Positions 7,428 through 16,457 are shown, counted from the first letter of the stretch. The stretch is 64,000 bases of DNA from Chitinophaga sp. LS1 (GCF_034274695.1 NZ_CP128362.1:5458501-5522500), one strand, 5' to 3'. The notes: generated by a model not told the origin, from the letters alone. A program made the numbers and translations.

Positions 7428-8180
7428 TTAGAATTTAATATTCAGTTTCTGTGAAACGAGCTTGTCATCTTTATAATATTCGAAAAACCATTCCCCGTTT
7501 TTTCTAAATACAATTCCTTTTGCTACACCATCATCGGCAATAAAATTATCCGGTTGTGAGGTTTTGAGTAAGGTCATAATTTTTTTAGGAGAGGTATCGA
7601 TTAATTGGTAACCGTTGGCGTTAGCCTGCGCGTATAATACGTCTTTATTTTCAGCGAGGGTAGCAGGTGTGGCGGCAGTGAGCACGGGAGCAGTGGTAGC
7701 AGTAGTAGCTGTTGGTGCAGGTACTGTACTGGCCGCTATTGGTGCTGCGGTGCTATCATATTTATATTTTGCATTATTCAGCGATACAAAGGCATTTCTT
7801 ACTGCTTCCATATAGGCGGCCAGCCATTCTTTCTCCCTACTTTTGCCTTCTTCACTTTTATAAACAATATTGCCCTGACAATCTTTTAATATCAGGGTGA
7901 TGCCGGTGGCTAAGAATTTCTTCTTTTCTATAAGGTCTGCTTTCAGTGCATTACATTTATTGTTGGCAATATCTGCAGGCAATGCATCATCGGCCATGTA
8001 AGTCTCGAATCCTATGCCTTCCAGCAATGATTTGGTAAGTATGTTTATTCCATACTGATTTTCCGTTTTAAAGATATCAAAGCGCTCAGGCACCAATACG
8101 TATTTGTAATTATTGATGGTGGTTTGAGAACGGGCTGTAATGGCAAAGGTCATTGCCAGCAACAAGGTCATTAGTTTCAT
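7428..8180 (-). CDS. Exported hypothetical protein
   Basis: 250 residues with signal peptide MKLMTLLLAMTFAITARSQ. The N-terminal domain (about 22-130) has 'YKYVLVPERFDIFKTENQYG' and 'LILKDCQGNIVYKSEEGKSR', a pattern of conserved periplasmic hypothetical proteins of Bacteroidetes. A low-complexity Ala/Thr/Pro linker follows (about 143-180), then a C-terminal domain ending KLVSQKLNIKF. The linker suggests two domains held apart in the periplasm. No catalytic motif recognised. Its terminator is the hairpin split by the IS at 6001-7408, so transcripts may now run into the IS. Confidence 0.75.
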   Translation of the reverse strand: MKLMTLLLAMTFAITARSQTTINNYKYVLVPERFDIFKTENQYGINILTKSLLEGIGFETYMADDALPADIANNKCNALKADLIEKKKFLATGITLILKDCQGNIVYKSEEGKSREKEWLAAYMEAVRNAFVSLNNAKYKYDSTAAPIAASTVPAPTATTATTAPVLTAATPATLAENKDVLYAQANANGYQLIDTSPKKIMTLLKTSQPDNFIADDGVAKGIVFRKNGEWFFEYYKDDKLVSQKLNIKF

Positions 8181-8420
8181 ATATATTGATTCTTAGGACG
8201 AATATAAACAAAAGGTGCGTGACATAAACAGGTTCCTGAAGAGGTTGCCGTTTTCCTGATCCTCATGGGTGAATACTTTTCACAGTTTTTATATGAGAAT
8301 TTCCCGGCTGGTATCTTATTTGAATGAACGAAATACGATGGAATTGTAAAAGGATGGTGTGTTGATTGACCCGGGGGGAGCCTTGATGGCAGAATTTTTA
8401 TTGTAGGAGTCAGGTAATGC
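8181..8420. other. Intergenic spacer with stem-loop at the 3' gene end
   Basis: No gene seen. A 10-bp inverted repeat (8413-8422 and 8427-8436, loop AATG) overlaps the stop codon of the 8421 gene. It is followed by TTATTTT on the plus strand only, so it may act as a weak terminator or simply protect the mRNA end. Confidence 0.4.
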
Positions 8421-9860
8421 TTAATGAAGCATTACCTTATTTTCAAATTGGATGAATGCGCTGTCCAGTTGTCCGAGTTTCCGCTCCTTTATATCCGGTT
8501 GTAAGAAGCTGTAAACAATGCTGTTTCTTACTATTGCTTTGATATCATTATAATGTAGCGAAGGGTACCTGCTGGCCAGCAAAATATATTGCTCCGTTAA
8601 GTCAGTGCGTAGTACACCTGCATCGTCCGTGCTGATGACGATGGGTACTTTGTGTGAATGATAAAACAGTATAGGATGTTGGTCATTTTTTACATGCAGG
8701 ATAAATTCATTGCTGCTCAGGTTGATCTCTACCGCTACTTTCCGCTCACGCATTACGTCCAGCAGTGGAATAGACGCAGCTTCATGAGCGATGTCTACAC
8801 CATGTCCAATGCGTTGCGCACCTGCTATTAGCACAGCCTGGGAGATGTGATAACGGAGTAGTTCCGGACGCACCATTCCCGCAGCCAGCTCACCGGCATG
8901 CAATGAATACCTGATGTGAGGAAAGTGTCGGTGCAGGTGAGCAAACATGAGCATATGCAGACTATAATCCCGCATGGATATCACACCATCCTCCGGAGAA
9001 ACCAGGTTCACGCCTACAATCAGAGAGTCCATGCTGGCGGCCTGAAAGGCGATCAGCAGTTTTCGGTATACGGTTAATGGTTGTTCGTTCCGGTTGCCAT
9101 GTAGTTGATAACGTAGCATAAATACGCTATCGTCAATGGCGGCCTGCTGGTGGAGCAGGTCCTGGTGGTAACAGAATTTTTTGGCAGTATTGGTGATACC
9201 TGCTTTTAGCAGTGCGGCATATACCTGATTGAGTATATTAAATACGTTGGTACTATCTGATAATGAGGCGCCGGTCAATGATTTTTCCCATGCCTGTCCT
9301 GCGGGTAGGCGGATAGCGGTGTCCGGGGCACCCAGCATAGTTTCGATATAGGTTACATTTTCGGCGAGGGCGCGTTGTTTAAACTCCTGCATGCCTGTTT
9401 TCATATCATATCTTGCCACTGCACCAAATCTGGAAAAAGTAGAGAAGAAGTGCTGATCACTGGGACCGGCAGCGGCATCATAGTCTTTGATGGATGCTTT
9501 GCGCAGAAATGCCTGTTTGAGGGAGTCAAACCGGGATTCAGTACTTAGGGTGGCAAAGTGTATCCAGGGGGCTTTGTGCAGGGCGCCTGCGGTGTCTACT
9601 TCTATGGTATAGGGTTGCATCCAGCCGTTACTTTCCGTTAATACGTTCCAGTAAGTTTCCCCGAATATGGCCCCGGAGAAATGATGGTGCAGATCTGCTC
9701 CTTTGGGCATGCCTGTTAGAAATGCAGCCAGTGAAGATGGATCATGACGGATCTGCTCAAAATAGTCATTGACATCTTCGGTGTTCCGGTGTTGTTGTGA
9801 GCCATCCGTGAAGGCCGTGATAGCAAGGATGCAGGAGAGTAAAAAGTGGTGTTTGCGCAT
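8421..9860 (-). CDS. Exported adenosine deaminase-like amidohydrolase
   Basis: About 479 residues from the ATG at 9860 (MRKHHFLLSCILAITAF, a signal peptide; another ATG at 9869 adds three residues). It shows the zinc-site signatures of the adenosine/AMP deaminase superfamily: HHHFSGAIF near residue 60 (H-x-H), YSLHAGEL (metal His and catalytic Glu context), RIGHGVDIAHEA, VEINLSSNEFI and VISTDDAGVLRTDL (Asp-Asp). Exported members resemble the ADGF/CECR1 group and would deaminate extracellular or periplasmic adenosine to inosine. Substrate is inferred from the family. It is divergent from the permease at 10104, with two dyads in between. Confidence 0.88.
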   Translation of the reverse strand: MRKHHFLLSCILAITAFTDGSQQHRNTEDVNDYFEQIRHDPSSLAAFLTGMPKGADLHHHFSGAIFGETYWNVLTESNGWMQPYTIEVDTAGALHKAPWIHFATLSTESRFDSLKQAFLRKASIKDYDAAAGPSDQHFFSTFSRFGAVARYDMKTGMQEFKQRALAENVTYIETMLGAPDTAIRLPAGQAWEKSLTGASLSDSTNVFNILNQVYAALLKAGITNTAKKFCYHQDLLHQQAAIDDSVFMLRYQLHGNRNEQPLTVYRKLLIAFQAASMDSLIVGVNLVSPEDGVISMRDYSLHMLMFAHLHRHFPHIRYSLHAGELAAGMVRPELLRYHISQAVLIAGAQRIGHGVDIAHEAASIPLLDVMRERKVAVEINLSSNEFILHVKNDQHPILFYHSHKVPIVISTDDAGVLRTDLTEQYILLASRYPSLHYNDIKAIVRNSIVYSFLQPDIKERKLGQLDSAFIQFENKVMLH

Positions 9861-9952
9861 GATGATCATATCAGTAATTTAGTTAAAAACCATTACCGCT
9901 TTACAAATAAGCAACTTTATTCTTATTTGAGAGGGTTAAATTTTAAAATTAA

Positions 9953-9984
9953 TGTTCAAATCCGAACATTTCGGTTAACCGAAA
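9953..9984. promoter_or_regulatory. Two adjacent dyads between divergent genes, candidate operators
   Basis: TGTTC-N6-GAACA (9953-9968) abuts a perfect 16-bp palindrome TTTCGGTTAACCGAAA (9969-9984) in the 243-bp gap between the deaminase (starts 9860, leftward) and the permease (starts 10104, rightward). Neither is followed by a T run and both lie upstream of both genes, so operators are more likely than terminators. The cognate regulator is not evident. Confidence 0.45.
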
Positions 9985-10103
9985 CCGGACACATTATATT
10001 ATATCTTACTTTTAATAAACTGACCTTCAGATTAGATACAGAATGGCATCTTATTTAGTTAATAGGGGTGTAAACCAGTAATTGGCGAAATTAAAAAACA
10101 GGT

Positions 10104-12491
10104 ATGCTTACAAGTTATCTCAGGATTGCCTGGCGCAATCTTCGGAAAAATACGCTTTTCGCTGTCATCAACATCGTAGGATTGGCAGTAGGCTTACTAT
10201 GTGCCATGTTGATCATTTTCCATGTAAAGGAGGAGCTGCGTTATGATAAAGGATATTCTAAAGCAGACCGGCTTTTCAGGTTAACGATGGAGGGATTGGG
10301 AGAAGATACCCGGCAGTGGGCGGCTACTGCGCCTACCATCGGTTTGCAGATGGCGGAGGATATTCCGGAGATAGAAACGGTTACCCGTTTTTACCGTCCT
10401 TACCCCAGCCAGATCCTCAGTTATGCAAACAATAAGCGGTTTGAGGAAAAAGGTGGTTTCTTTGCAGACGCCAGTGTTACAAGTACTTTTGACCTTCACT
10501 TCGTGGAAGGGGATGCAGCTACTGCGCTTACAGCAACAGATGCTATCGTGATCACCGAAGAAATGGCGCACAGGTATTTTGGTCAGGAAGATCCACTAGG
10601 CAAAGTGATCATGGATGAGGTGGGGCAATTGCCGCTAAAGGTAACGGGGGTGGTAAGCAAACCTGCTTTTCCTACCCATTTAAGGTTTGACTATTTGTTG
10701 TCAATGAACACCATTCACCATTACATAGACCAGCATTCGCTGGAAAGACGTACCTGGAATGCTTTTTATACCTATGTATTGCTGAACGATCGTAAATCGC
10801 TAAGTAGTGTAAATGCAAAACTACCCCATTTTATGGTGCAGTATTATATGGGTGGTGGCGAAACGGAACAGGAGGTGCGGGCCGGCCGAAAGCTCCATCT
10901 CTTCCCTATTACCGATATACATCTGTACTCTAATATGGAGAAAGAGCTTAGTCCTAACGGCAGTATTACCTATGTTTATATTTTTTCTATAGCTGCGTTG
11001 TTTATATTGTTGATAGCGGCGGTGAACTTTATAAATATCTCCACGGCGCAGGCATTTCACCGGATGAAGGAAATTGGGTTGCGGAAGGTGATTGGGGCTT
11101 CACGGGCACAGTTGCTGCGGCAGTTTATTGGCGAATCATTTATTGTGACGCTGGCAGCTGCTTTATTGGCGGTGTTATTATTTGCTATTGTCCTGCCTTT
11201 CTATAACAACTTAAGTGGAAAGCAACTGCGTATTGAGCAGCTATTTACGCTCTTTAATATGGGGATTATATTGCTGTTGGTAGTGGTGATAGGTTTATTG
11301 GCCAGTGCATATCCTGCGTGGTTTGTAACGGGTTTTAAACCAGTGCCGGCCCTGAAGGGAAAACGTGATGTCGCCTCGCCTGTGTATTCAGTGAGGAAGG
11401 GGTTGATCATTTTTCAATTTGCGATTTCTGTGTTCATGATTTTTAGTGCAGTGGTGATGTACAGACAGATGCAGCTTTTTCACAATAAACAACTGGGTTT
11501 TGATAAGGAACAGCAAATAGCCATGACTATGTATGGTAATATGTGGGAACAGGCAGGGGCATTGGTGCAGGATGTACAGCATTACTCCGGTATCGCTAAT
11601 TATGCAATGGTTTCTACGCTGCCGGGAGAGCGGTTTTCGATACAGACTTTTTATCCTTTAAGTGCGCCTAAGGAGGCAGAGCAACCTTCAATCCGTGCGA
11701 TGTGGGCAAATGAAACTTTGCTGGCGACACTGAATATACCATTATTAGCCGGCAGGGATTTTTCAGATAGTAAAAACCATGAGTTTATTCTTAATGAAGC
11801 TGCTGTGAAGAACCTGGGATTTAAAGATCCTATAGGCAAAGCTTATGTGCTGGATGGAGATACTGGTAATGTAGTGGGGATTATAAAGGATTTCAACTTT
11901 GCTTCGCTACATGCAGCAATAGAACCGTTGGTGATAGCGTATAAGCCTTTCATTAATAATTATCTGATCGTAAAGACAAGGCCTGGGCAAACAACGCAGA
12001 CGTTACGTTTTTTGGAGTCGAGAATAAGGACGTTGTCGCCTGCGGCGGTATTTACTTATACATTTGTAGATGATAAGCTGAATCAGTTGTATTTTTCGGA
12101 GGAGCGGATGATGCAGTTATTCAAGGTATTTTCTTTCTTTGCGATCTTTGCATCCTGTTTGGGATTGTTTGGTGTATCTGCTTATGCGTCACAATTGCGG
12201 ATTAAAGAAGTAGGAGTACGAAAGGTGTTGGGTGCGTCTGTCTATAATGTGACCATGCTGCTATCTGGCAACTTTATGAGGTTGGTGCTGATTGCGACAT
12301 TGCTTTCGTTGCCGTTGGCATGGTGGACGATGAACAGATGGCTGAATGGGTTTGCTTATAGGGTAGATATTGATGTATGGGTGTTTGTTTTGTCAGGGAT
12401 ATTGGCGATGGTGGTGGCGATGGTGACGGTGGGAGGGCAGGCGATGAAAGCGGCATTGATGGATCCGGTGCGGAGTTTGAAGATGGAGTGA
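10104..12491 (+). CDS. MacB/FtsX-type ABC transporter permease
   Basis: 795 residues. The start 'MLTSYLRIAWRNLRKNTLFA' is the typical opening of the Bacteroidota duplicated FtsX permeases. Order: TM1 (about 21-43), periplasmic MacB_PCD domain (to about 285), TM2-4 with the FtsX segment 'MKEIGLRKVIGASRAQLLRQ' (about 320-345), a second TM1-like helix after VRKGLIIFQF (about 430), a second periplasmic domain, then a second FtsX segment 'IKEVGVRKVLGASVYNV' (about 705) and two last helices. It would work with a separate MacB-like ATPase in mechanotransmission or export; none is adjacent. Substrate unknown. Confidence 0.9.
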   Translation: MLTSYLRIAWRNLRKNTLFAVINIVGLAVGLLCAMLIIFHVKEELRYDKGYSKADRLFRLTMEGLGEDTRQWAATAPTIGLQMAEDIPEIETVTRFYRPYPSQILSYANNKRFEEKGGFFADASVTSTFDLHFVEGDAATALTATDAIVITEEMAHRYFGQEDPLGKVIMDEVGQLPLKVTGVVSKPAFPTHLRFDYLLSMNTIHHYIDQHSLERRTWNAFYTYVLLNDRKSLSSVNAKLPHFMVQYYMGGGETEQEVRAGRKLHLFPITDIHLYSNMEKELSPNGSITYVYIFSIAALFILLIAAVNFINISTAQAFHRMKEIGLRKVIGASRAQLLRQFIGESFIVTLAAALLAVLLFAIVLPFYNNLSGKQLRIEQLFTLFNMGIILLLVVVIGLLASAYPAWFVTGFKPVPALKGKRDVASPVYSVRKGLIIFQFAISVFMIFSAVVMYRQMQLFHNKQLGFDKEQQIAMTMYGNMWEQAGALVQDVQHYSGIANYAMVSTLPGERFSIQTFYPLSAPKEAEQPSIRAMWANETLLATLNIPLLAGRDFSDSKNHEFILNEAAVKNLGFKDPIGKAYVLDGDTGNVVGIIKDFNFASLHAAIEPLVIAYKPFINNYLIVKTRPGQTTQTLRFLESRIRTLSPAAVFTYTFVDDKLNQLYFSEERMMQLFKVFSFFAIFASCLGLFGVSAYASQLRIKEVGVRKVLGASVYNVTMLLSGNFMRLVLIATLLSLPLAWWTMNRWLNGFAYRVDIDVWVFVLSGILAMVVAMVTVGGQAMKAALMDPVRSLKME

Positions 12492-12649
12492 TGGCTGAAT
12501 AGCAGAAGGATCTGATTTTGCAAATAAATAAATATATTTATAGAAGAAAGCCCATAAAACCATTGTAAATTCAGCATCAAACGATTGAGCGTTTAGTTAA
12601 GGCATTATGCCAGGCAGTCGGGATTTCTGAAAGTATACAATTTCTTTGA

Positions 12650-12850
12650 ATCAAAAGGTTGAAGTGCGAAGTGGAATATAGTGAGCACATTGCTCATGAA
12701 GTGTTGGCAGTAATTTGGGAAAAGGTTTCATTGTTGATTGACTGGGTGTATAAGCAACCAGGAGAAGCAATTAAAGAAGCTGATGTATCGACAGCTTTTG
12801 AGTTGCAGGTAAAAATTTTTGTAGATATTGATTTCGATTTCTCATGGTAG
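12650..12850 (+). pseudogene. Tail of a non-ribosomal peptide synthetase condensation domain (remnant)
   Basis: The open stretch (bounded upstream by TGA 12647-12649) reads KCEVEYSEHI, then LIDWVYKQPGEAIKEADV and ends FVDIDFDFSW. This matches the end of condensation domains (E-Y-S/N-x-x-F...HxxxLL...P-x-x-x-I-x-E-x-D) and the short Asp/Phe-rich tail that closes many NRPS proteins. No other domain or HHxxxDG motif is found upstream, so only the last 60 codons survive. Its stop overlaps the start of the phosphopantetheinyl transferase, the enzyme that would have activated the synthetase. The assignment is by pattern and moderately secure. Confidence 0.5.
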
Positions 12851-13488
12851 TTTTATATGCTTTCATAGAAGAGGAAAGGCACTCCTATTTATTAAATAAG
12901 TATGCCGGAAGGTTCAATGAAGAGTTGAATACAAGGATACAGAAATACAGGAGATGGCAGGATGCCCAGCTTTCTTTGCTGGGACGGGTACTTTTGACAT
13001 ATGGATTGAAACATTATTTCGATCTGCATGAATTTGAAATTGGTCGTACTTCGGATCATAAGCCGTTTTTGGTAAATGAGGATACCTGTTTTAATATATC
13101 TCATGCTGGTAACCTGGTAATTTGTTGTATTGATAAATTTCCTATGGGTATTGATGTAGAATATTCAGATCCTGCCACAAATTACATGGACTTCAGGTCA
13201 CAGATGACGCAAGGTGAATTTGACAGAATACATCATTCGGAAGATAAGATCAGTAGTTTTTTTACATATTGGGTGGAAAAAGAAGCGGTGATCAAAGCGC
13301 ATGGAAAGGGATTGTTCATTCCATTACAATCCTTTGAAGTGTTGCACGATCAAACCATTGTTGAGAAGGAGAAATTCTATCTGAAAAAAATTACCATACA
13401 TGACGAATATCAATGTTGCATCGCTTCAGGCAGAGATATCAGGCAACAGGAAATTTATATAGAAAAAATTAATTTGGCTCAATTATAA
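12844..13488 (+). CDS. 4'-phosphopantetheinyl transferase (Sfp type)
   Basis: 214 residues. It has the family signatures: FNISHAGNLV (the FNxSH motif), MGIDVEYSDP (magnesium-binding G-(I/V)-D-x-E) and YWVEKEAVIKAHGKGL (W-x-x-K-E-A-x-x-K-x-x-G). Length fits Sfp rather than AcpS. It transfers phosphopantetheine from CoA to carrier proteins of peptide or polyketide synthetases. The upstream neighbour overlapping its start is only an NRPS remnant, so the present substrate must be encoded elsewhere, possibly other NRPS clusters or the fatty-acid carrier protein. Confidence 0.9.
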   Translation: MVVLYAFIEEERHSYLLNKYAGRFNEELNTRIQKYRRWQDAQLSLLGRVLLTYGLKHYFDLHEFEIGRTSDHKPFLVNEDTCFNISHAGNLVICCIDKFPMGIDVEYSDPATNYMDFRSQMTQGEFDRIHHSEDKISSFFTYWVEKEAVIKAHGKGLFIPLQSFEVLHDQTIVEKEKFYLKKITIHDEYQCCIASGRDIRQQEIYIEKINLAQL

Positions 13489-13612
13489 AATGAGCATATT
13501 CATTTGCTCTAAAGGAGCCAGGTACACATGTACAAATCTGCGTAGTTAACTACATAAATGCAAAATTTATGAAGTTGGAGTGATGATATGAATTGTACTT
13601 AGGGTTTGAATT

Positions 13613-13641
13613 GTACCCAGGGATTGTTTGCCCCTGGGTAC
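13613..13641. terminator. Hairpin between convergent genes, probable bidirectional terminator
   Basis: GTACCCAGGGA (13613-13623) pairs with CCCCTGGGTAC (13631-13641), 7-nt loop. It lies between the ends of the convergent transferase (13488) and phosphorylase (13649). On the plus strand it is followed by GGTTCTTTT. Confidence 0.6.
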
Positions 13642-13648
13642 GGTTCTT

Positions 13649-14530
13649 TTATAACTTTTCGATGATACCCAAAGATTTTTGGATCAACGTTTCCACAGCA
13701 GCACCGCCATCTTTAGAAAACTCCTTCTTCACTCTGTTTGCCACGATTGCACTGATAGACAGGCAATCATGTCCTAAGATTCTACCCATTCCATAGATGC
13801 CGGATGTTTCCATTTCGAAGTTAGAAATGAAATATTCTCCTTCTTTAAAGGCTGTCAGCTGGTCCAGCAGGTCAGGATGGGAGAGTTTACCTCTTAATGC
13901 ACGACCCTGTGGCGCATAAAATCCCGGGCAGGTAATAGTGATCCCGGCATGGTACCCATCTTTAAATTGAGATGCAAGGGCCTCAGAAGCGCTAAAAAGC
14001 GTTGGATTGGCGCTTCCGGGCAGTATAGCCACTTGTTTGCCAAAAGCGGCTAAAAGGCCCTTTTCCGCGTCAGTATTCTCAAACAGGTACCAGGGCAGGA
14101 GGTTATCCAAACCCAGCCCATGAGAAGATACCACAAAGCTATCCACGGGCACACTTGCCTGCAGGGATCCGGAGGTACCCAACCGGATCACTTTCAGGGC
14201 GGTCAGCTCACTTTTTACCGTTCTGGAGGCAAAATCTATATTTACGAGGGCATCCAGTTCGTTCAGTACGATATCGATATTATCGGTACCGATACCTGTA
14301 GATACCACAGAAATTCTTTTTTTACCGATGTAACCGGTATGGGTAACAAACTCCCGGTGCTGACGGCTCACCTCTATTTTGTCAAAGTGTTTGCTTACTA
14401 CTTCAACCCTGTCCGGGTCGCCGACGGTGATGATGGTATCGGCTAATTCCTCTGGTCTCACATCAAGATGATACACGGCTCCACGGCTATTGAGGATCAG
14501 TTCTGATTCGGCAATTCTATTATTTTCCAT
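13649..14530 (-). CDS. Uridine phosphorylase-like nucleoside phosphorylase
   Basis: 293 residues of the PNP/UDP family. Seen: ITVGDPDRVEVVSKHFD (phosphate-binding G-D-P-x-R), VVSTGIGTDNIDIVLNEL (G-x-G-x-x-N), VIRLGTSGSLQ (phosphate site R-x-G-T-x-G) and ISNFEMETSGIYGMGRILG (F-x-M-E-x-x, ribose and base contact Met/Glu). It would split uridine or related nucleosides with phosphate into base and ribose-1-phosphate in the cytoplasm. With the deaminase at 8421 it fits nucleoside salvage. Base specificity is from family resemblance only. Divergent from tRNA-Cys. Confidence 0.9.
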   Translation of the reverse strand: MENNRIAESELILNSRGAVYHLDVRPEELADTIITVGDPDRVEVVSKHFDKIEVSRQHREFVTHTGYIGKKRISVVSTGIGTDNIDIVLNELDALVNIDFASRTVKSELTALKVIRLGTSGSLQASVPVDSFVVSSHGLGLDNLLPWYLFENTDAEKGLLAAFGKQVAILPGSANPTLFSASEALASQFKDGYHAGITITCPGFYAPQGRALRGKLSHPDLLDQLTAFKEGEYFISNFEMETSGIYGMGRILGHDCLSISAIVANRVKKEFSKDGGAAVETLIQKSLGIIEKL

Positions 14531-14559
14531 GAAAAAATTATATTAAGTTTGAAAAATAT

Positions 14560-14589
14560 TTGGCAAATATCAGGAATTTACTACTTTTG
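14560..14589 (+). promoter_or_regulatory. Bacteroidota sigma-70 promoter of tRNA-Cys
   Basis: TTG at 14560-14562 and TACTTTTG at 14582-14589 (consensus TAnnTTTG), with 19 bp between, 31 bp before the tRNA. This is a textbook Bacteroidota -33/-7 promoter and supports the phylum assignment. Confidence 0.75.
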
Positions 14590-14620
14590 CAATCCCAATA
14601 TTCGATGGGCACAAAAAAAA

Positions 14621-14691
14621 GGTATCGTGGCCGAGCGGCTAGGCTGAGCTCTGCAAAAGCTCCTACAGCGGTTCGAATCCGCTCGATACCT
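14621..14691 (+). tRNA. tRNA-Cys (GCA)
   Basis: The 7-bp acceptor stem GGTATCG pairs with CGATACC. The anticodon stem GAGCT/AGCTC encloses CTGCAAA, anticodon GCA (cysteine). The T arm AGCGG-TTCGAAT-CCGCT is perfect. The CCA end is not encoded. It is flanked by a promoter (14560-14589) and a terminator (14701-14726), so it is a single-gene transcription unit. Confidence 0.95.
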
Positions 14692-14700
14692 CTGGTTAAA

Positions 14701-14726
14701 GGATCGCACTATTGCGATCCTTTTTT
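14701..14726 (+). terminator. Rho-independent terminator of tRNA-Cys
   Basis: GGATCGCA-CTAT-TGCGATCC perfect 8-bp stem followed by TTTTTT, nine bases after the tRNA. Confidence 0.92.
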
Positions 14727-14862
14727 ATTTGTATTTATTGATTTCAGCAGTATATGCATCCCCTGGACAATCACCTGAATGACTCCTACTCTGATTGCTA
14801 ATTCATTATATAAGCACCTGACAGACAGGTTTATGCCAGCAGCATTCTATCCTGCACATTCA

Positions 14863-15351
14863 TCATCCGCCAGCTTGTCGGTGGCTGGGGTGAAATAATC
14901 TGTTCCTGGAACGGCCTATCAGGAAGTCGATGACCAGGAACATAAAGATGGCGAAAAGTATGGGTAAAAGAATAAAGTATCCACTTTGTATGTTATTGAA
15001 CAAAGTGACATAAGTTTCGCTGATGTGGCTGGTTTTTTTAAGAGAGTAGTGATTGGTTCTATCATGAATGATAGCGAAAAAGATTACACCAGTGAGGCAT
15101 GCGGCGATGGCCCACCAGATTTTTTTGCTGATAATGGGTTGTATTTTCTTTTGAAGAAGATTATCCATTGTTTTTTCTGTAAAACGCAGGGTAACTTTCT
15201 CCGTTGGAAGGTTATGAAGCAGGTGGAGGAGAGGATCCGTATCTGCGGCCAGCTCCTGAATACCCTTCGTTACCCTTATTGTAAAATCAGAACCTGGTTG
15301 ATCAGGCCCGATGGATTGTATGAGTCGTTTTAACTGTTCTTCTTTGTTCAT
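14863..15351 (-). CDS. Putative membrane anti-sigma factor (partner of the ECF sigma factor)
   Basis: 162 residues, no family recognised with confidence. The N-terminal about 75 residues are soluble and charged (MNKEEQLKRLIQSIG...), followed by two hydrophobic helices (IWWAIAACLTGVIFFAII at about 80-97 and YFILLPILFAIFMFLVIDFLIG at about 124-145, in part) and a basic C-terminus. It starts 10 bp after the stop of the ECF sigma factor, co-directional. A soluble N-terminus plus membrane anchor directly downstream of an ECF gene is the usual arrangement of an anti-sigma factor; no zinc HxxxCxxC motif is present, so this is inference. Confidence 0.6.
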   Translation of the reverse strand: MNKEEQLKRLIQSIGPDQPGSDFTIRVTKGIQELAADTDPLLHLLHNLPTEKVTLRFTEKTMDNLLQKKIQPIISKKIWWAIAACLTGVIFFAIIHDRTNHYSLKKTSHISETYVTLFNNIQSGYFILLPILFAIFMFLVIDFLIGRSRNRLFHPSHRQAGG

Positions 15352-15361
15352 AAAGCGTAGA

Positions 15362-15913
15362 TTAAATTAAACCGGATAATTTTTGTTCTAGTTTTTTCCT
15401 GGCACGGAATAACTGTACTTTGATATTGGCTGTTGACTGCCCGGTAATTTCATTAATCTCTTTGATGGAGTTTTCGTTCATATAATACAGTGTGATCAAT
15501 ATAGCTTCATTGGCTGGAAGTTCATTAATTGCCCTGTTAATGTATTTTGATTTTTCCTCCTGTTGCATTTTTTCCAGTTTATGCGGCTGATCGTCAAATC
15601 GGTTGTAATATTCATCAGGAGGCTGTTTGCTAACCGGTATTGTTTTTCTTTGTCTGATGTGGGCTAAACAGGTTCTATATACAATTGTATAAAGCCAGGT
15701 GGAGAATTTGGCACCTCCCTTGAACGATCTGATGGCTTCATAAGCTTTTATGAAGCTTTCCTGGGCGGCATCTTCTGCCTCGGCAGGATCCTGGATCATT
15801 TTTAGAGAAATGGTATAAGCCATATTTTTGTACTTATCTACGAGAAAAGCATATGCCTTAGAATCGCCATCTTGTATTCTCCGGATATATTCCTGCTCTT
15901 CTATATGAGTCAT
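15362..15913 (-). CDS. ECF-type RNA polymerase sigma factor
   Basis: 183 residues with the two ECF domains. Region 2 reads DPAEAEDAAQESFIKAYE and 'KFSTWLYTIVYRTCLAHIRQ' (-7/-10 element recognition); region 4 reads LPANEAILITLYYMNENSI and 'TANIKVQLFRARKKLEQKL' (HTH). It would direct core RNA polymerase to a small extracytoplasmic-response regulon. The downstream membrane protein (14863-15351) is its likely regulator. The divergent DUF6249-like gene at 16137 may be a target. Signal unknown. Confidence 0.92.
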   Translation of the reverse strand: MTHIEEQEYIRRIQDGDSKAYAFLVDKYKNMAYTISLKMIQDPAEAEDAAQESFIKAYEAIRSFKGGAKFSTWLYTIVYRTCLAHIRQRKTIPVSKQPPDEYYNRFDDQPHKLEKMQQEEKSKYINRAINELPANEAILITLYYMNENSIKEINEITGQSTANIKVQLFRARKKLEQKLSGLI

Positions 15914-16136
15914 GCAGATATAGCGGTTTTCTTATAAGAGAGTAGTTTCCCATCAGTGGTTACAAAAATTGTCCTTAAAATATTTTTCAAGTTTATTTTT
16001 GGTGTAAATAATAGAATATCAATTGATTGTGATGGTTGTATGGTTGGTGAGATGAAGAATTTTTTTAAAAACCTTTAAATCTTGTAACCCATGTTCACTG
16101 AATCGACTCTTACTTGCGAAGTAAAACTAGTAAAAG

Positions 16137-16457
16137 ATGGACGAAATTACAAGAGATTGCCTCGTTTCTATAGCAGCCTTTGCCGCAATATTCGGAATAG
16201 CTTACATATACCTTGTTTCCCGCCACCGGGAACGTATTACTATGTTGGAAAGGGGAGTAGATCCTAAATCTTTTCAAAAGGAGGAACAACCCCTGAAATA
16301 CGGCATGATGTCAATTGGGATAGCAATAGGTACAGTGGCCGGTGGAATTTTAAAGATGAATGGTGTGGAGAGAAACACCAGTTATATTTCAATGATATTT
16401 TTATTTAGTGGGATCAGTTTAGTGATTTACCATCTACTTACCAGAACAAGGAAGTAA
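16137..16457 (+). CDS. Small membrane protein, DUF6249-like
   Basis: 106 residues. TM1 is at about 9-27 (VSIAAFAAIFGIAYIYLVS), then a cytoplasmic loop HRERITMLERGVDPKSF, TM2 at about 56-73 and TM3 at about 84-101, ending basic. The 'R-x-x-x-I-x-x-L-E-x-G' loop after TM1 is typical of small DUF6249 proteins that are commonly found beside ECF sigma factors in Bacteroidota. Function unknown; the divergent neighbour is the ECF sigma factor, which fits that association. Confidence 0.75.
   Translation: MDEITRDCLVSIAAFAAIFGIAYIYLVSRHRERITMLERGVDPKSFQKEEQPLKYGMMSIGIAIGTVAGGILKMNGVERNTSYISMIFLFSGISLVIYHLLTRTRK

Noticed and set aside
7615..7815. Hydrophobic Ala/Val-rich plus-strand frame
   Set aside because: It is the complement of the Ala/Thr/Pro linker of the exported protein at 7428-8180.
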